Assembly (NCBI RefSeq): GCF_036287215.1
Contig: NZ_CP142860.1
Location: forward strand, 1,860,001 to 1,924,000
Origin: Caproiciproducens sp. CPB-2
Lineage (GTDB): Bacteria; Bacillota; Clostridia; Oscillospirales; Acutalibacteraceae
Length of the DNA: 64,000 nucleotides
Direction: 5' to 3'
The position numbers and the translations under genes were made by a program. Under the pieces are notes generated by a model. The model made no database searches and was not told the DNA's origin. It worked only from the letters and a program-made list of their open reading frames with translations. Positions 8,257-16,919 of the stretch are shown here, one piece after another. The first letter of the stretch is position 1, and every line of letters begins with the position of its first letter.

Positions 8257-8280
8257 TTGAACAGGAAAAGAGGGATTTCT

Positions 8281-9270
8281 ATGGCTACGATTAAAGACAT
8301 TGCAGAAAAGCTTGGAATTGCTGTCAGCACCGTATCAAAAGGCTTGAATGGAGCAAACGATATCAGCGAGGAGATGCGCCAGCTGGTGCTGGACACCGCT
8401 GTAGAAATGGGATACGCTTCCAAAAAAGTGCAAAAGCTCGGCAAACGCAAGGTCTGCATCCTGGTCGAAAACATGGAATATGAAAACATTGACCAGTTTG
8501 GCTATGAAATTGTCGTAGGGTTTAAACTAAGTGCTGCCAGACATCATTGCGACGTAACGGTCATTCCCACAAACCTGAACATGCAGACTCAGGAAAAGTA
8601 TGATTCCTATATGCTGAAACACGGATACAGCGGTTCGTTTTTGCTGGGATTCGCGCTGCATGACGACTACATCAACCAACTGTACAAAACGTCGGTTCCA
8701 ACGGTTTTACTGGACAATTGCATCCCCAATAAGCACGTGGGCTACGTCGGCACCGACGGGTATAACGGCATCGACCTCGCGGTCAGGCATCTTTACGAAT
8801 ACGGCCATAAAAACATTGCCTTGCTGAACGGTTCCAAAAACAGTCTGGTGACCAATGAACGCCATCAGGCCTTTATTCAAAGCATGGAACATTATTCACT
8901 GAAAGTCAATCCTAATTTAATTGCCAACGGCTACTATGTTCCGGAATGCGCCAAAGATTATGTCGGTTCCTTTATGAAAAACGGGGCGACCGCCATTGTC
9001 TGCGCAAGCGACCTGATTGCGGCGGGCGTGATTGCCGAACTGAACCGTCTGGGAAAATGTGTGCCCTTGGATATGAGCGTGATCGGCTTTGACGATCTGC
9101 CGATCGCACAGCACCTGACCCCCACCCTGACCACAGTCCGGCAGGACAGGGTCGCGATCGGCAAAAGCGCCTTCATGATGCTGGAGGAACTGATCGGCGG
9201 CGTAAGCATCAGCAAAGTTCTGCTGAAACCGGAGCTGATTATACGGAATTCCACGGGAACCTGCCCGTAA
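8281..9270 (+). CDS. LacI/GalR-family transcriptional regulator, likely of maltodextrin genes
   Basis: 329 residues. The N-terminal LacI headpiece is clear: ATIKDIAEKLGIAVSTVSKG (residues 2-21), then NGANDISEEMRQLVLDTAVEMGY hinge region; the remainder is a periplasmic-binding-protein-like sensor domain (GTDGYNGIDLAVRHL, CASDLIAAGVI, SVIGFDDLPIAQHLTPTLTT). ATG 8281 is preceded by GAGGG at 8 nt; the upstream in-frame TTG at 8257 was not used. It is divergent from malQ-glgP, so control of that operon in response to a sugar is the natural inference; no ligand can be named from sequence alone. Confidence 0.92.
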   Translation: MATIKDIAEKLGIAVSTVSKGLNGANDISEEMRQLVLDTAVEMGYASKKVQKLGKRKVCILVENMEYENIDQFGYEIVVGFKLSAARHHCDVTVIPTNLNMQTQEKYDSYMLKHGYSGSFLLGFALHDDYINQLYKTSVPTVLLDNCIPNKHVGYVGTDGYNGIDLAVRHLYEYGHKNIALLNGSKNSLVTNERHQAFIQSMEHYSLKVNPNLIANGYYVPECAKDYVGSFMKNGATAIVCASDLIAAGVIAELNRLGKCVPLDMSVIGFDDLPIAQHLTPTLTTVRQDRVAIGKSAFMMLEELIGGVSISKVLLKPELIIRNSTGTCP

Positions 9271-9290
9271 AAGAAAGATCCCGCTTGCAA

Positions 9291-9318
9291 TTGACGTGTT
9301 AAGGTGTTATATTATGTA
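9291..9318 (+). promoter_or_regulatory. Promoter of the pheS T-box transcript
   Basis: TTGACG (9291-9296), 16-nt spacer and TATGTA (9313-9318), placed just upstream of the T-box leader. Confidence 0.55.
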
Positions 9319-9324
9319 GTATTA

Positions 9325-9555
9325 ACACAAGGATAAAGGAAGTAACCTTTTTCTCCGCTTATTCAGAGAGGGCATGTCAGCGGCTGAAAGCATGCCTGTA
9401 AGCCTTAAAAGGCGAAGTTCCCTTTGGAGTGGCGCGGCTGAACCTTTTCAGTAGGCTGCGACGGCAGGCACCGTTAAAGGCCGGCGAGTAATCAATTAGG
9501 GTGGTACCACGGAGCTTTCGTCTTCGTCCCTTGCCGGGGCGGAGGCGTTTTTTAT
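9325..9555 (+). ncRNA. T-box riboswitch (phenylalanine) controlling pheST
   Basis: The conserved T-box AGGGTGGTACCACGG is at 9498-9512, which pairs with the uncharged tRNA CCA end. Upstream, a Stem I is visible with the AGTAA k-turn strand (about 9339-9345), AGAGAGG and GGCTGAAAGC loop elements, and a specifier-loop GAAGTTCCC whose TTC (9418-9420) is a Phe codon. It precedes pheS, matching the specifier. The final hairpin is an intrinsic terminator (9519-9554, CGTCTTCGTCCC/GGGGCGGAGGCG then Ts). Uncharged tRNA-Phe should stabilise the antiterminator and allow pheST expression. Stem boundaries are approximate. Confidence 0.93.
9519..9554 (+). terminator. T-box terminator hairpin
   Basis: CGTCTTCGTCCC (9519-9530) pairs with GGGGCGGAGGCG (9536-9547), followed by a T-run. 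The 5' side of the stem directly follows the T-box sequence, the usual mutually exclusive arrangement with the antiterminator. Confidence 0.85.
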
Positions 9556-9596
9556 TGCTGATTCATGTCTGAAAGAATGGAAAGGATGATAACGCT

Positions 9597-10616
9597 ATGA
9601 AGCAGGAGCTGGAAGCAATCCGCGAAAAAGCAATGCGCGAATTGGATGAGGCGAAAGGACAGCAGATACTCGAAAATCTGCGTATTAAATATTTGGGAAA
9701 AAAGGGAGAACTGACCTCCATTTTAAAACAGATGGGCGGCCTCTCCGCGGAAGAGCGCCCCAAAATCGGCCAGCTGGCCAATGAGGTCCGCGCTTTTATT
9801 GAAGCCGATCTGGTCAGGCGCGCCGCGGAACTGAAAGAAGAAGAAACCCAAAAAAGACTTGAAAAAGAGAAAATCGACGTTACGCTGCCGGGCGTCCGCC
9901 GGGAGCTTGGCGCAAAGCATCCCCTGAGCATTGAGCTGGACGCGATCAAGGAAATTTTTGTCGGTATGGGCTTTGAGATTGTTGAGGGGCCGGAGGTCGA
10001 ATACGACTATTATAACTTTGAGGCGCTGAACATTCCGAAGGATCACCCCGCAAGGGATACCCAGGATACTTTCTATATCAACGACAACATTCTGCTGCGT
10101 ACACAGACCTCGCCGGTGCAGGTAAGGGTCATGGAAAAGCAGAAGCCGCCGATCCGCATCATTTCCCCCGGCAGGGTTTACCGTTCAGACGCGGTTGACG
10201 CCACGCACTCCCCTCTGTTCCATCAGATTGAGGGCCTGGTGGTTGACAAGGGAATTACCTTTGCAGATTTGAAGGGAACTCTTGAAACCTTTGTAAAGCG
10301 TATGTACGGCGAGGACTCCGTAGTACGGTTCCGGCCGCACCACTTCCCCTTTACCGAACCTTCCGCCGAAGTGGATGTACAGTGCTTCAACTGTCACGGC
10401 GAAGGCTGCCGCCTCTGCAAGGGCGAAGGCTGGATTGAAATCCTCGGCTGCGGCATGGTACACCCGAAGGTGCTTTCCAACTGCGGGATCGACCCGGAAG
10501 TCTACAGCGGCTTTGCGCTGGGCATGGGCCTGGAACGCGTAGTCATGAGGAAATACAGCATTGACGATCTGCGCCTGTTTTATGAAAACGACGTCAGATT
10601 CCTGAAGCAATTTTAA
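9597..10616 (+). CDS. pheS: Phenylalanyl-tRNA synthetase alpha subunit
   Basis: 339 residues, normal length. The N-terminal coiled-coil tRNA-binding arm (about 1-90, rich in Glu/Lys) is followed by the class II catalytic core: [32 protein letters not shown] (about 172-183), [20 protein letters not shown] (motif 2 region) and the C-terminal [22 protein letters not shown] motif 3. A Cys-rich segment [17 protein letters not shown] (about 263-279) replaces the simpler loop of many orthologues, as commonly seen in Clostridia. It forms the alpha2-beta2 enzyme with PheT and charges tRNA-Phe. Expression is under the T-box leader. Confidence 0.97.
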   Translation: MKQELEAIREKAMRELDEAKGQQILENLRIKYLGKKGELTSILKQMGGLSAEERPKIGQLANEVRAFIEADLVRRAAELKEEETQKRLEKEKIDVTLPGVRRELGAKHPLSIELDAIKEIFVGMGFEIVEGPEVEYDYYNFEALNIPKDHPARDTQDTFYINDNILLRTQTSPVQVRVMEKQKPPIRIISPGRVYRSDAVDATHSPLFHQIEGLVVDKGITFADLKGTLETFVKRMYGEDSVVRFRPHHFPFTEPSAEVDVQCFNCHGEGCRLCKGEGWIEILGCGMVHPKVLSNCGIDPEVYSGFALGMGLERVVMRKYSIDDLRLFYENDVRFLKQF

Positions 10617-10631
10617 GGGGGATGCAGAACA

Positions 10632-13010
10632 ATGAATCTTTCAATGAGATGGTTAAAAGAATTCGTAACGCTTGACGATATGCCGATCCGCGATTTTACA
10701 GAAGCGATGACCATGAGCGGCTCCAAGGTCGAAGGCTGGGAGACCGAAGGCAGTGAAATTGAAAACGTAATCATCGGGAAGGTGCTTTCTCTGGAAAAGC
10801 ATCCGGACTCCGACCATTTATGGATTACCAAGATCGACACCGGTTCCGGGGAACCGATTCAAATCGTTACCGGTGCGCAGAATTTAAAGGTCGGCGACCT
10901 GGTGCCGGTCGCAATGGACAATTCTCTTCTGCCCGGCAGCAAAAAAATCAAAAAGGGCAAGCTTCGCGGCGTGGAAAGCAACGGAATGCTCTGTTCCCTC
11001 AGCGAGCTGGGGCTGACAAAGCACGACTTTCCCTACGCGATTGAAGACGGCATTTTCGTGATACAGGAGGACTGCGCGCTTGGCGAACCTGTGTGCAAGG
11101 CGATTGGGTTCGACGACACAAAAGTCGAATTTGAAATTACATCCAACAGACCGGACTGCTTTTCCGTGATCGGCCTTGCCCGGGAAGCGGCGGCGACCTT
11201 CCACAAGCCCTTCAGCATACACACGCCGGCCGTAAAGGCGGGGCACGGCTCCTGTAAGGGGATGCTCGACGTAAAGGTAGAGGCTCCGGATTTATGCTCC
11301 ATTTACTCGGCCCGCGTGGTCAAGAACGTCCGCGTGAAGCCCTCCCCGCGCTGGATGCGCGAAAGGCTGCGCGCCATGGGCGTGCGCCCGATCAACAACA
11401 TCGTCGATATCACAAACTATGTCATGCTTGAATACGGCCAGCCGATGCACTCCTTTGACCTGCGTTTTATTGACGAGGGCAAAATTCGAGTGCGCCGCGC
11501 GCAGGACGGGGAAACCATCACCACGCTGGACGGCGTCGACCATAAGCTGACCGCGAAGAATCTGGTGATCGCGGACGCCCATAAGCCGATTGCCATCGCC
11601 GGAGTGATGGGCGGCGAATACAGCGGAATCGTCGACGACACCACCACGATTGTGTTTGAGTCGGCATGCTTCAACGGCGTTTCCGTGCGCACGACCGCCA
11701 GGGATCAGGGCATGAGAACCGACGCGTCCTCCCGCTATGAAAAGGGCTTGGACCCCAACAACTGCCTTCCCGCGCTGGAGCGCGCCTGTGAACTGGTGGA
11801 GCTGCTGGACGCCGGCGACGTGCTTGACGACAGGATTGTTGACGACCACTCCTCCGGCGAACGCACCAGAATCCATCTGGACGCGGACTGGATCAACCGC
11901 TTCCTGGATATTCAGCTGACCGAGGATGAGATGAAAGCGATCCTGAGCAAGCTGGATTGCGAATTCGACGGCGACGATATTCTGGCGCCGACCTTCCGCC
12001 CCGATTTGCAGCACAAAGCCGACATTGCCGAAGAAATCGCAAGATTTTACGGTTACAATAAGATTCCGGGCACTGCGCTGGGCGGCGGCGCACAGGGGAA
12101 ATATTCCGCAAGGCAAAAATTCGAGCGCACTATCAACGACACCATGCTCGCGCTGGGCGCCAGCGAGATCATGACGTATTCGTTCATCAGCCCGAAATAC
12201 TACGATAAAATCTTAATGCCGGCCAGCTCCCCGCTGCGCAAATCCATCACTATTTCCAATCCGCTTGGCGAGGATACCAGCATCATGCGTACCACGGCCC
12301 TTCCCTCCATGCTGGAAGTCCTTTCGCGCAACTATAACAACAGGAATGCGGACGCGTGCCTGTTCGAGCTTGCCAGCGAGTATATCCCGACTTCGGAGGA
12401 CAAACTGCCGATTGAAAAAACCAATCTGGTCGTCGGGATGTACGGCAATCACGCCGATTACTTTACGGCGAAAGGAATGGCTGAGCAGATTTTGGAAAAA
12501 CTTTGCGTATACGGCTGGGAAATCGAGGCTTCTTCCGAAGAGCCCAGCTATCACCCTGGGCGCTGCGCCGTGCTGAGCATTGACGGAAAACGCCTGGGCG
12601 TGATCGGGGAAATCCATCCGAAGGTCGCTGAAAATTACGGCATCAGCGACAGGGTTTACTGCTTTTCGCTGGATGCGGACAAGATGTATGAGTACGCGAA
12701 ATCCGAAAAAACGTATACTCCCCTTCCGAAATTCCCCGCCGTGACCCGCGACCTCGCTCTTCTCTGCGACGACGGCACTCCCGTGCTGACGCTTGAAAAG
12801 GCAATTATCCGCGGCGCTGGAAATCTGCTGGAAAAAATCAAGCTCTTTGACGTTTATAAAGGAGAGCAAATCGATTCCAGCAAGAAGAGCGTTGCGTTCA
12901 GCATTACCCTGCGTTCTGCAGACAGCACGCTGACGGATGAGCGCATTGCCGGAACGATGAAAAAAGTCATGAAGGAACTTGAAAAGGCCGGTGCTATTTT
13001 ACGTTCATAG
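10632..13010 (+). CDS. pheT: Phenylalanyl-tRNA synthetase beta subunit
   Basis: 792 residues, full length. Domains in order: EMAP/tRNA-binding OB fold (about 40-150, GKVLSLEKHPDSDHLWITKI), B3/B4 editing domain, B5 domain, catalytic-like core and the C-terminal ferredoxin-like anticodon-binding domain (FPAVTRDLALLCDD onward, about 700-792). It provides tRNA recognition and hydrolysis of mischarged Tyr-tRNA-Phe. The start is 15 nt after pheS with AAGGGGG upstream. Confidence 0.97.
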   Translation: MNLSMRWLKEFVTLDDMPIRDFTEAMTMSGSKVEGWETEGSEIENVIIGKVLSLEKHPDSDHLWITKIDTGSGEPIQIVTGAQNLKVGDLVPVAMDNSLLPGSKKIKKGKLRGVESNGMLCSLSELGLTKHDFPYAIEDGIFVIQEDCALGEPVCKAIGFDDTKVEFEITSNRPDCFSVIGLAREAAATFHKPFSIHTPAVKAGHGSCKGMLDVKVEAPDLCSIYSARVVKNVRVKPSPRWMRERLRAMGVRPINNIVDITNYVMLEYGQPMHSFDLRFIDEGKIRVRRAQDGETITTLDGVDHKLTAKNLVIADAHKPIAIAGVMGGEYSGIVDDTTTIVFESACFNGVSVRTTARDQGMRTDASSRYEKGLDPNNCLPALERACELVELLDAGDVLDDRIVDDHSSGERTRIHLDADWINRFLDIQLTEDEMKAILSKLDCEFDGDDILAPTFRPDLQHKADIAEEIARFYGYNKIPGTALGGGAQGKYSARQKFERTINDTMLALGASEIMTYSFISPKYYDKILMPASSPLRKSITISNPLGEDTSIMRTTALPSMLEVLSRNYNNRNADACLFELASEYIPTSEDKLPIEKTNLVVGMYGNHADYFTAKGMAEQILEKLCVYGWEIEASSEEPSYHPGRCAVLSIDGKRLGVIGEIHPKVAENYGISDRVYCFSLDADKMYEYAKSEKTYTPLPKFPAVTRDLALLCDDGTPVLTLEKAIIRGAGNLLEKIKLFDVYKGEQIDSSKKSVAFSITLRSADSTLTDERIAGTMKKVMKELEKAGAILRS

Positions 13011-13082
13011 GCTTCTGTTCGCAAATTAGTTCTTGAAATTATTGTATGTATGTTGTATGATGTCAGTATCGGAGGTGTTTCC

Positions 13083-13328
13083 ATGCTTGATAAAACGATG
13101 ACCTTTTCGCTCGGCACCGACCGTGAAGAGGATATTAAAAAAACACTCACCCTGGTGTATGATGCTTTGAAAGAAAAGGGATACAATCCCATCAGCCAGA
13201 TTGTCGGCTACATTCTTTCCGAGGATCCGACTTATATCACGACACACAATAACGCCCGCAGCCTGATTCGCAGAATCGACCGCGATGAATTGCTGCAGGT
13301 ATTGTTGAAATCCTATTTGGGTGAGTAA
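13083..13328 (+). CDS. ireB: IreB-family regulatory phosphoprotein (UPF0297)
   Basis: 81 residues beginning at ATG 13083 behind GGAGGTG; the earlier in-frame codon at 13050 would break this ribosome site. The sequence [11 protein letters not shown]...[30 protein letters not shown] is diagnostic for IreB, the small protein phosphorylated by the Ser/Thr kinase IreK in Enterococcus on N-terminal threonines, where it influences cephalosporin resistance. Thr5 and Thr7 are the candidate sites here (inference). In many Firmicutes it sits between alaS and ruvX; here it follows pheT. Confidence 0.93.
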   Translation: MLDKTMTFSLGTDREEDIKKTLTLVYDALKEKGYNPISQIVGYILSEDPTYITTHNNARSLIRRIDRDELLQVLLKSYLGE

Positions 13329-13384
13329 ATCACGCACTGTTACAGAAGCACTTATGAATTGAACAGAAGGAGGACGACACACGA

Positions 13385-13684
13385 ATGAATGATGCAGACG
13401 AAAGCACACCTCAGTTCCCTACCTACAAGGGCAAGCCGTTGGTGCGCTGTGGTGATGTGATTTATTACGGAAGCATGCAGGATAAATACGTTGTAAAGCT
13501 TGAAATAAAGAGCAAAAAAAAGGTTCAGGATCTTGACGTTGCGGACCGGGTCACCATACAGCTGATGTATACGGATCAGAACATCCGCTCACGCAAACAG
13601 ATTGTAAAATCCAGTGAAAAGCCCGGGCTTTACCTTGCAATGGATATTGCGGACGCCTGGCTGACCAGGGCGCTTGCAGAATAG
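13385..13684 (+). CDS. Small protein of unknown function downstream of ireB
   Basis: 99 residues with GGAGGACG upstream of ATG 13385. It starts acidic (NDADESTPQFPTYKGKPLVR), continues with CGDVIYYGSMQDKYVVKLEI, a strand-rich core with a lysine cluster (KSKKKVQDLDVADRVTIQL), and ends in an alpha-helical DIADAWLTRALAE. No signal peptide or membrane segment. I do not recognise the family. It is the last gene before the terminator and is probably co-transcribed with ireB, where other Clostridia carry ruvX and a DUF1292 gene. Confidence 0.8.
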   Translation: MNDADESTPQFPTYKGKPLVRCGDVIYYGSMQDKYVVKLEIKSKKKVQDLDVADRVTIQLMYTDQNIRSRKQIVKSSEKPGLYLAMDIADAWLTRALAE

Positions 13685-13694
13685 ATCATATAAT

Positions 13695-13730
13695 AAAAGA
13701 CGATACGGAAAATTCCGTATCGTCTTTTTT
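13695..13730 (+). terminator. Bidirectional terminator between the pheST-ireB and purine operons
   Basis: AAAAGACGATACGGAA (13695-13710) and TTCCGTATCGTCTTTT (13713-13728) are a perfect 16-bp inverted repeat with a 2-nt loop, with Ts on the plus side and As before it, so it works in both directions for the converging units. Confidence 0.9.
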
Positions 13731-13734
13731 GTGC

Positions 13735-14994
13735 CTATTTTCCGATATCCCGCCGGTAATGAGCGCCCTCAAACCGGATTTTGCCGACGCAGGCATAAGC
13801 CTTTTCAAGTGCCTCGTCCAAAGTGCCGCCCAGCGCGGTGACCCCCAGCACGCGGCCGCCGTTGGTGTAGAACCGACGGTCCCGGTACAGCGTTCCCGCG
13901 TGGTAGACGGTGGCGCCCTCCACCTGGCCGTAATCGTCAAGGCCGGAAATTTCGAGCCCTTTGGCATAGCTTCCGGGATATCCGCCGGAAGCCATCACGA
14001 CACAGGCACAGGCTTCCTGGCTCCATTCGATCGGCTGGGAGTCCAGCCGATCGTCGACGACAGCCTCCAGAATCTCTACGAAATCGGTTTTCAGCCGTGG
14101 CAGGACCACCTGTGTTTCCGGATCGCCGAAACGGGAATTGTATTCGATCACCTTCGGCCCGTCCTTCGTCAGCATCAGACCGAAATACAGGCATCCCTTG
14201 AACGTCCTGCCTTCCCGGTTCATCGCCTCTACGGTCGGCAGGAAGATGGTTTTCATGCACAGCTCCGCCATTTCTTCGGAGTAATACGGGTTCGGGCTGA
14301 TCGTGCCCATTCCGCCGGTATTCAGGCCCTTGTCCCCGTCCAGCGCGCGCTTGTGGTCTTTGGAGGAAACCATCGGTTTCAGGCATTTTCCGTCCGTGAA
14401 CGCCAGAACCGAAACTTCCGGCCCGGTGATAAATTCCTCCACCACCACCCGGTTGCCGGAGGCGCCGAACACCTTATCCTCCATGATGGTTTTTACCGCG
14501 GCGTGCGCCTCGTGGTCATCGGCGGCTATGATCACGCCCTTTCCCAGCGCAAGGCCGTCCGCTTTGATAACGATGGGATATTGGTTATTTGCCCGGATAT
14601 ATTCTATCGCGGCATGCGGGTCGTCAAAGACCTCATATTCCGCGGTGGGAATATGGTATTTTTTCATTAAATCCTTGGAGAACACCTTGCTGCTTTCAAT
14701 CACAGCCGCGTTGGCGCGAGGGCCGAACGCACGGATTCCCGCCGATTCCAGCGCGTCCACCATCCCGGCGGCAAGCGGATCGTCGGGAGCGACAAAGACC
14801 AGACCGATCCGGTTCTCCTTTGCAAACCGGACCACTCCGTCGATATCCGTTACCGGGATATCCACACACTCGGCGTCCCGTGAAATTCCGCCGTTGCCGG
14901 GAGCGCAATAAACCTTCTCCACCTTTGGGCTTTCCTTGATTTTGCGCACAATGGTATGCTCGCGGCCTCCCCCGCCGATGACCAGTATCTTCAT
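13735..14994 (-). CDS. purD: Phosphoribosylamine-glycine ligase (GAR synthetase)
   Basis: 419 residues, full length. It starts with MKILVIGGGGREHTIVRKI (biotin-carboxylase-type N-domain) and has the ATP-grasp core ADGLALGKGVIIAADDHEAH (about 136-155), GGMGTISPNPYYSEE and SRFGDPETQVVLPRLKTD. It catalyses the ATP-dependent second step of purine synthesis, joining glycine to phosphoribosylamine. It is the last gene of the operon, 21 nt after the AICAR transformylase gene. Confidence 0.97.
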   Translation of the reverse strand: MKILVIGGGGREHTIVRKIKESPKVEKVYCAPGNGGISRDAECVDIPVTDIDGVVRFAKENRIGLVFVAPDDPLAAGMVDALESAGIRAFGPRANAAVIESSKVFSKDLMKKYHIPTAEYEVFDDPHAAIEYIRANNQYPIVIKADGLALGKGVIIAADDHEAHAAVKTIMEDKVFGASGNRVVVEEFITGPEVSVLAFTDGKCLKPMVSSKDHKRALDGDKGLNTGGMGTISPNPYYSEEMAELCMKTIFLPTVEAMNREGRTFKGCLYFGLMLTKDGPKVIEYNSRFGDPETQVVLPRLKTDFVEILEAVVDDRLDSQPIEWSQEACACVVMASGGYPGSYAKGLEISGLDDYGQVEGATVYHAGTLYRDRRFYTNGGRVLGVTALGGTLDEALEKAYACVGKIRFEGAHYRRDIGK

Positions 14995-15015
14995 ATTATC
15001 CGCTCCTACGTCTTA

Positions 15016-16194
15016 TTAATGGTGGAACAGCCTGATGCCGGTAAAGGCCATGGCGATTCCATATTTGTTGCAGGTATCAATGACATTGTCGTCGCGGATG
15101 GAACCGCCCGGCTGCGCGATATATTTTACGCCGCTTTTGTGAGCGCGCTCAATATTGTCCCCGAACGGGAAAAAGGCGTCCGAACCCAGCGCGACATCCG
15201 TCAACGTATCCAGCCAGGCACGTTTTTCCTCACGGGTAAGCGCTTCTGGCTTCTGTGCAAAGAAGTTCTCCCAAATTCCGTCCGCCAGAACGTCCATGTA
15301 ATCGTCGGAAAGATACACATCAATGGTATTGTCGCGGTCGGGGCGGCGGATTCCTTCCTTAAATTTTAACCCAAGCACCTTTGGGTGCTGGCGTAAATAC
15401 CAGGTGTCCGCCTTATTTCCCGCCAGCCGGGTGCAGTGAATGCGGGACTGCTGCCCCGCGCCTACACCGATCACCTGCCCGCCTTTGGCGTAGCAGACGG
15501 AGTTGGACTGCGTGTATTTCAGGGTGATCAGGGAAATCAGCAGATCGCGCTTCGCACTTTCGGGAATTTCCCGATTTTCCGTTATGACATTGGAAAGCAT
15601 GTCATTGTCGATCAGGATTTCATTTCTGCCCTGCTCAAACGTAATGCCGAAAACGTCCTTATGCTCGACAGGAGCGGGCCTGTAGTCCGGCTGAATCGAG
15701 ACAATGTTGTAGCCGCCCTTGCGCTTGGATTTCAAAATGGCAAGCGCTTCTTCCGTATAGCCCGGAGCAATGATCCCGTCCGAAACCTCGCGCGCGATCA
15801 AGGTCGCCGTTTCCCTGTCGCAGATGTCGGACAGGGCGATCCAGTCGCCGTAGGAAGACATTCTGTCCGCCCCCCTGGCCATGGCATATGCGCTGGCCAG
15901 CGGAGAAAGCGCAAGATCGTCAACAAAATAAATCTTTTTCAGCGTGTCGGAAAGCTCGCACGCGACCGCGGCGCCCGCGGGGCTGACATGCTTAAAAGAG
16001 GCGGCGGCGGGAAGCCCCACGGCGGCCTTCAGCTCTTTGACCAGCTGCCAGCTGTTGAAGGCGTCCAGAAAATTGATATAGCCCGGCTTTCCGTTCAGCA
16101 CCTCGATCGGCAGTTCGCCGCCATCCTGCATGAAAATGCGCGACGGCTTCTGATTCGGATTGCAGCCGTATTTTAAAGGTAGTTCATTTGACAT
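15016..16194 (-). CDS. purH: AICAR transformylase without the cyclohydrolase domain (stand-alone PurH C-terminal domain)
   Basis: 392 residues, against about 510 for the usual bifunctional PurH: the N-terminal IMP cyclohydrolase (MGS) domain is absent, and the protein starts directly in the formyltransferase part. Diagnostic catalytic Lys-His occurs in SFKHVSPAGAAV (68-69), with TLKYTQSNSVCYAKGGQVIGVGAGQQSRIHCTR and SDAFFPFGDNIERA downstream. It transfers a formyl group from 10-formyl-THF to AICAR giving FAICAR. Ring closure is evidently done by the PurO-like neighbour 15 nt upstream. Stand-alone transformylases are also called PurV. Confidence 0.93.
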   Translation of the reverse strand: MSNELPLKYGCNPNQKPSRIFMQDGGELPIEVLNGKPGYINFLDAFNSWQLVKELKAAVGLPAAASFKHVSPAGAAVACELSDTLKKIYFVDDLALSPLASAYAMARGADRMSSYGDWIALSDICDRETATLIAREVSDGIIAPGYTEEALAILKSKRKGGYNIVSIQPDYRPAPVEHKDVFGITFEQGRNEILIDNDMLSNVITENREIPESAKRDLLISLITLKYTQSNSVCYAKGGQVIGVGAGQQSRIHCTRLAGNKADTWYLRQHPKVLGLKFKEGIRRPDRDNTIDVYLSDDYMDVLADGIWENFFAQKPEALTREEKRAWLDTLTDVALGSDAFFPFGDNIERAHKSGVKYIAQPGGSIRDDNVIDTCNKYGIAMAFTGIRLFHH

Positions 16195-16209
16195 TTCAGC
16201 GCCCTCCTG

Positions 16210-16917
16210 TTAATCGTGATTTTTATTGATGATTCTGGTTTCCGTCAGCCCGGTTTTCAAGTTGACGAAACGGGTAAACAGGGAGACTTTGTTCTCCTCA
16301 AACAGGCTTTTCCAGAGCTTCTGCGTAAAGCGGTCAATCTCACCGGAAATTTCGACCGGCGTCGGCTCGCCCTCAAAGGAAGGAAGCGGATTGCCGTCCC
16401 CCCGGTAAGTATGGATAAAATGCCCTTCCCCGCTGACCGGCGAGGAATATTCATAGAAAAAGCGCTGTGCAGAGACCGGATTTCCGTTTGCGCTTTTCAG
16501 AATGGACAGCCGGTAGCTTCCGTCCGCTTCCACGATACCGGAAACACGGGGCGTAAAATTCGGCCCGTCCGGTTCAAAGGTACGCGTGCGCAGAGCGGAC
16601 TCAAAGGTTTTTCCCGCCTCTAAAAATTCATAGACCGTATCGGTCTGGTCCCCGTTTGTCACAATGGTGGTCCCGCCGAAAACCCTGACCGGCGAATAGA
16701 TAATCAGCGAAGGGTCGCTCAGCTTTTCCGGGTCGAACGCCTGTGTGCGGATTCCTTCGCCGTCCTCCACAAAAACGCGGTTGCGGCTGTTTTCACTGCG
16801 CCCCATGATAAAATAGGCGATCACGGCGTTTTGACCGTCCTCGCTCCTGCCGAGAATGATTCCGCGCCCCGGGTACCTGTTGGATGCCAGATTGCTTTCG
16901 ATATTCTGTATTTCCAT
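16210..16917 (-). CDS. purO: PurO-type IMP cyclohydrolase
   Basis: 235 residues. The start MEIQNIESNLASNRYPGRGI followed by ILGRSEDGQNAVIAYFIMGR and SENSRNRVF (residues 21-49) matches the PF07826 IMP cyclohydrolase-like fold first known from archaeal PurO, an enzyme unrelated to the PurH cyclohydrolase domain. Also seen: VTNGDQTDTVYEFL and EPDGPNFTPRVSGIV. It should close FAICAR to IMP, completing the pathway beside a transformylase that lacks this activity. It lies 3 nt after purN. Catalytic function is inferred from family and context. Confidence 0.9.
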   Translation of the reverse strand: MEIQNIESNLASNRYPGRGIILGRSEDGQNAVIAYFIMGRSENSRNRVFVEDGEGIRTQAFDPEKLSDPSLIIYSPVRVFGGTTIVTNGDQTDTVYEFLEAGKTFESALRTRTFEPDGPNFTPRVSGIVEADGSYRLSILKSANGNPVSAQRFFYEYSSPVSGEGHFIHTYRGDGNPLPSFEGEPTPVEISGEIDRFTQKLWKSLFEENKVSLFTRFVNLKTGLTETRIINKNHD

Positions 16918-16919
16918 GC

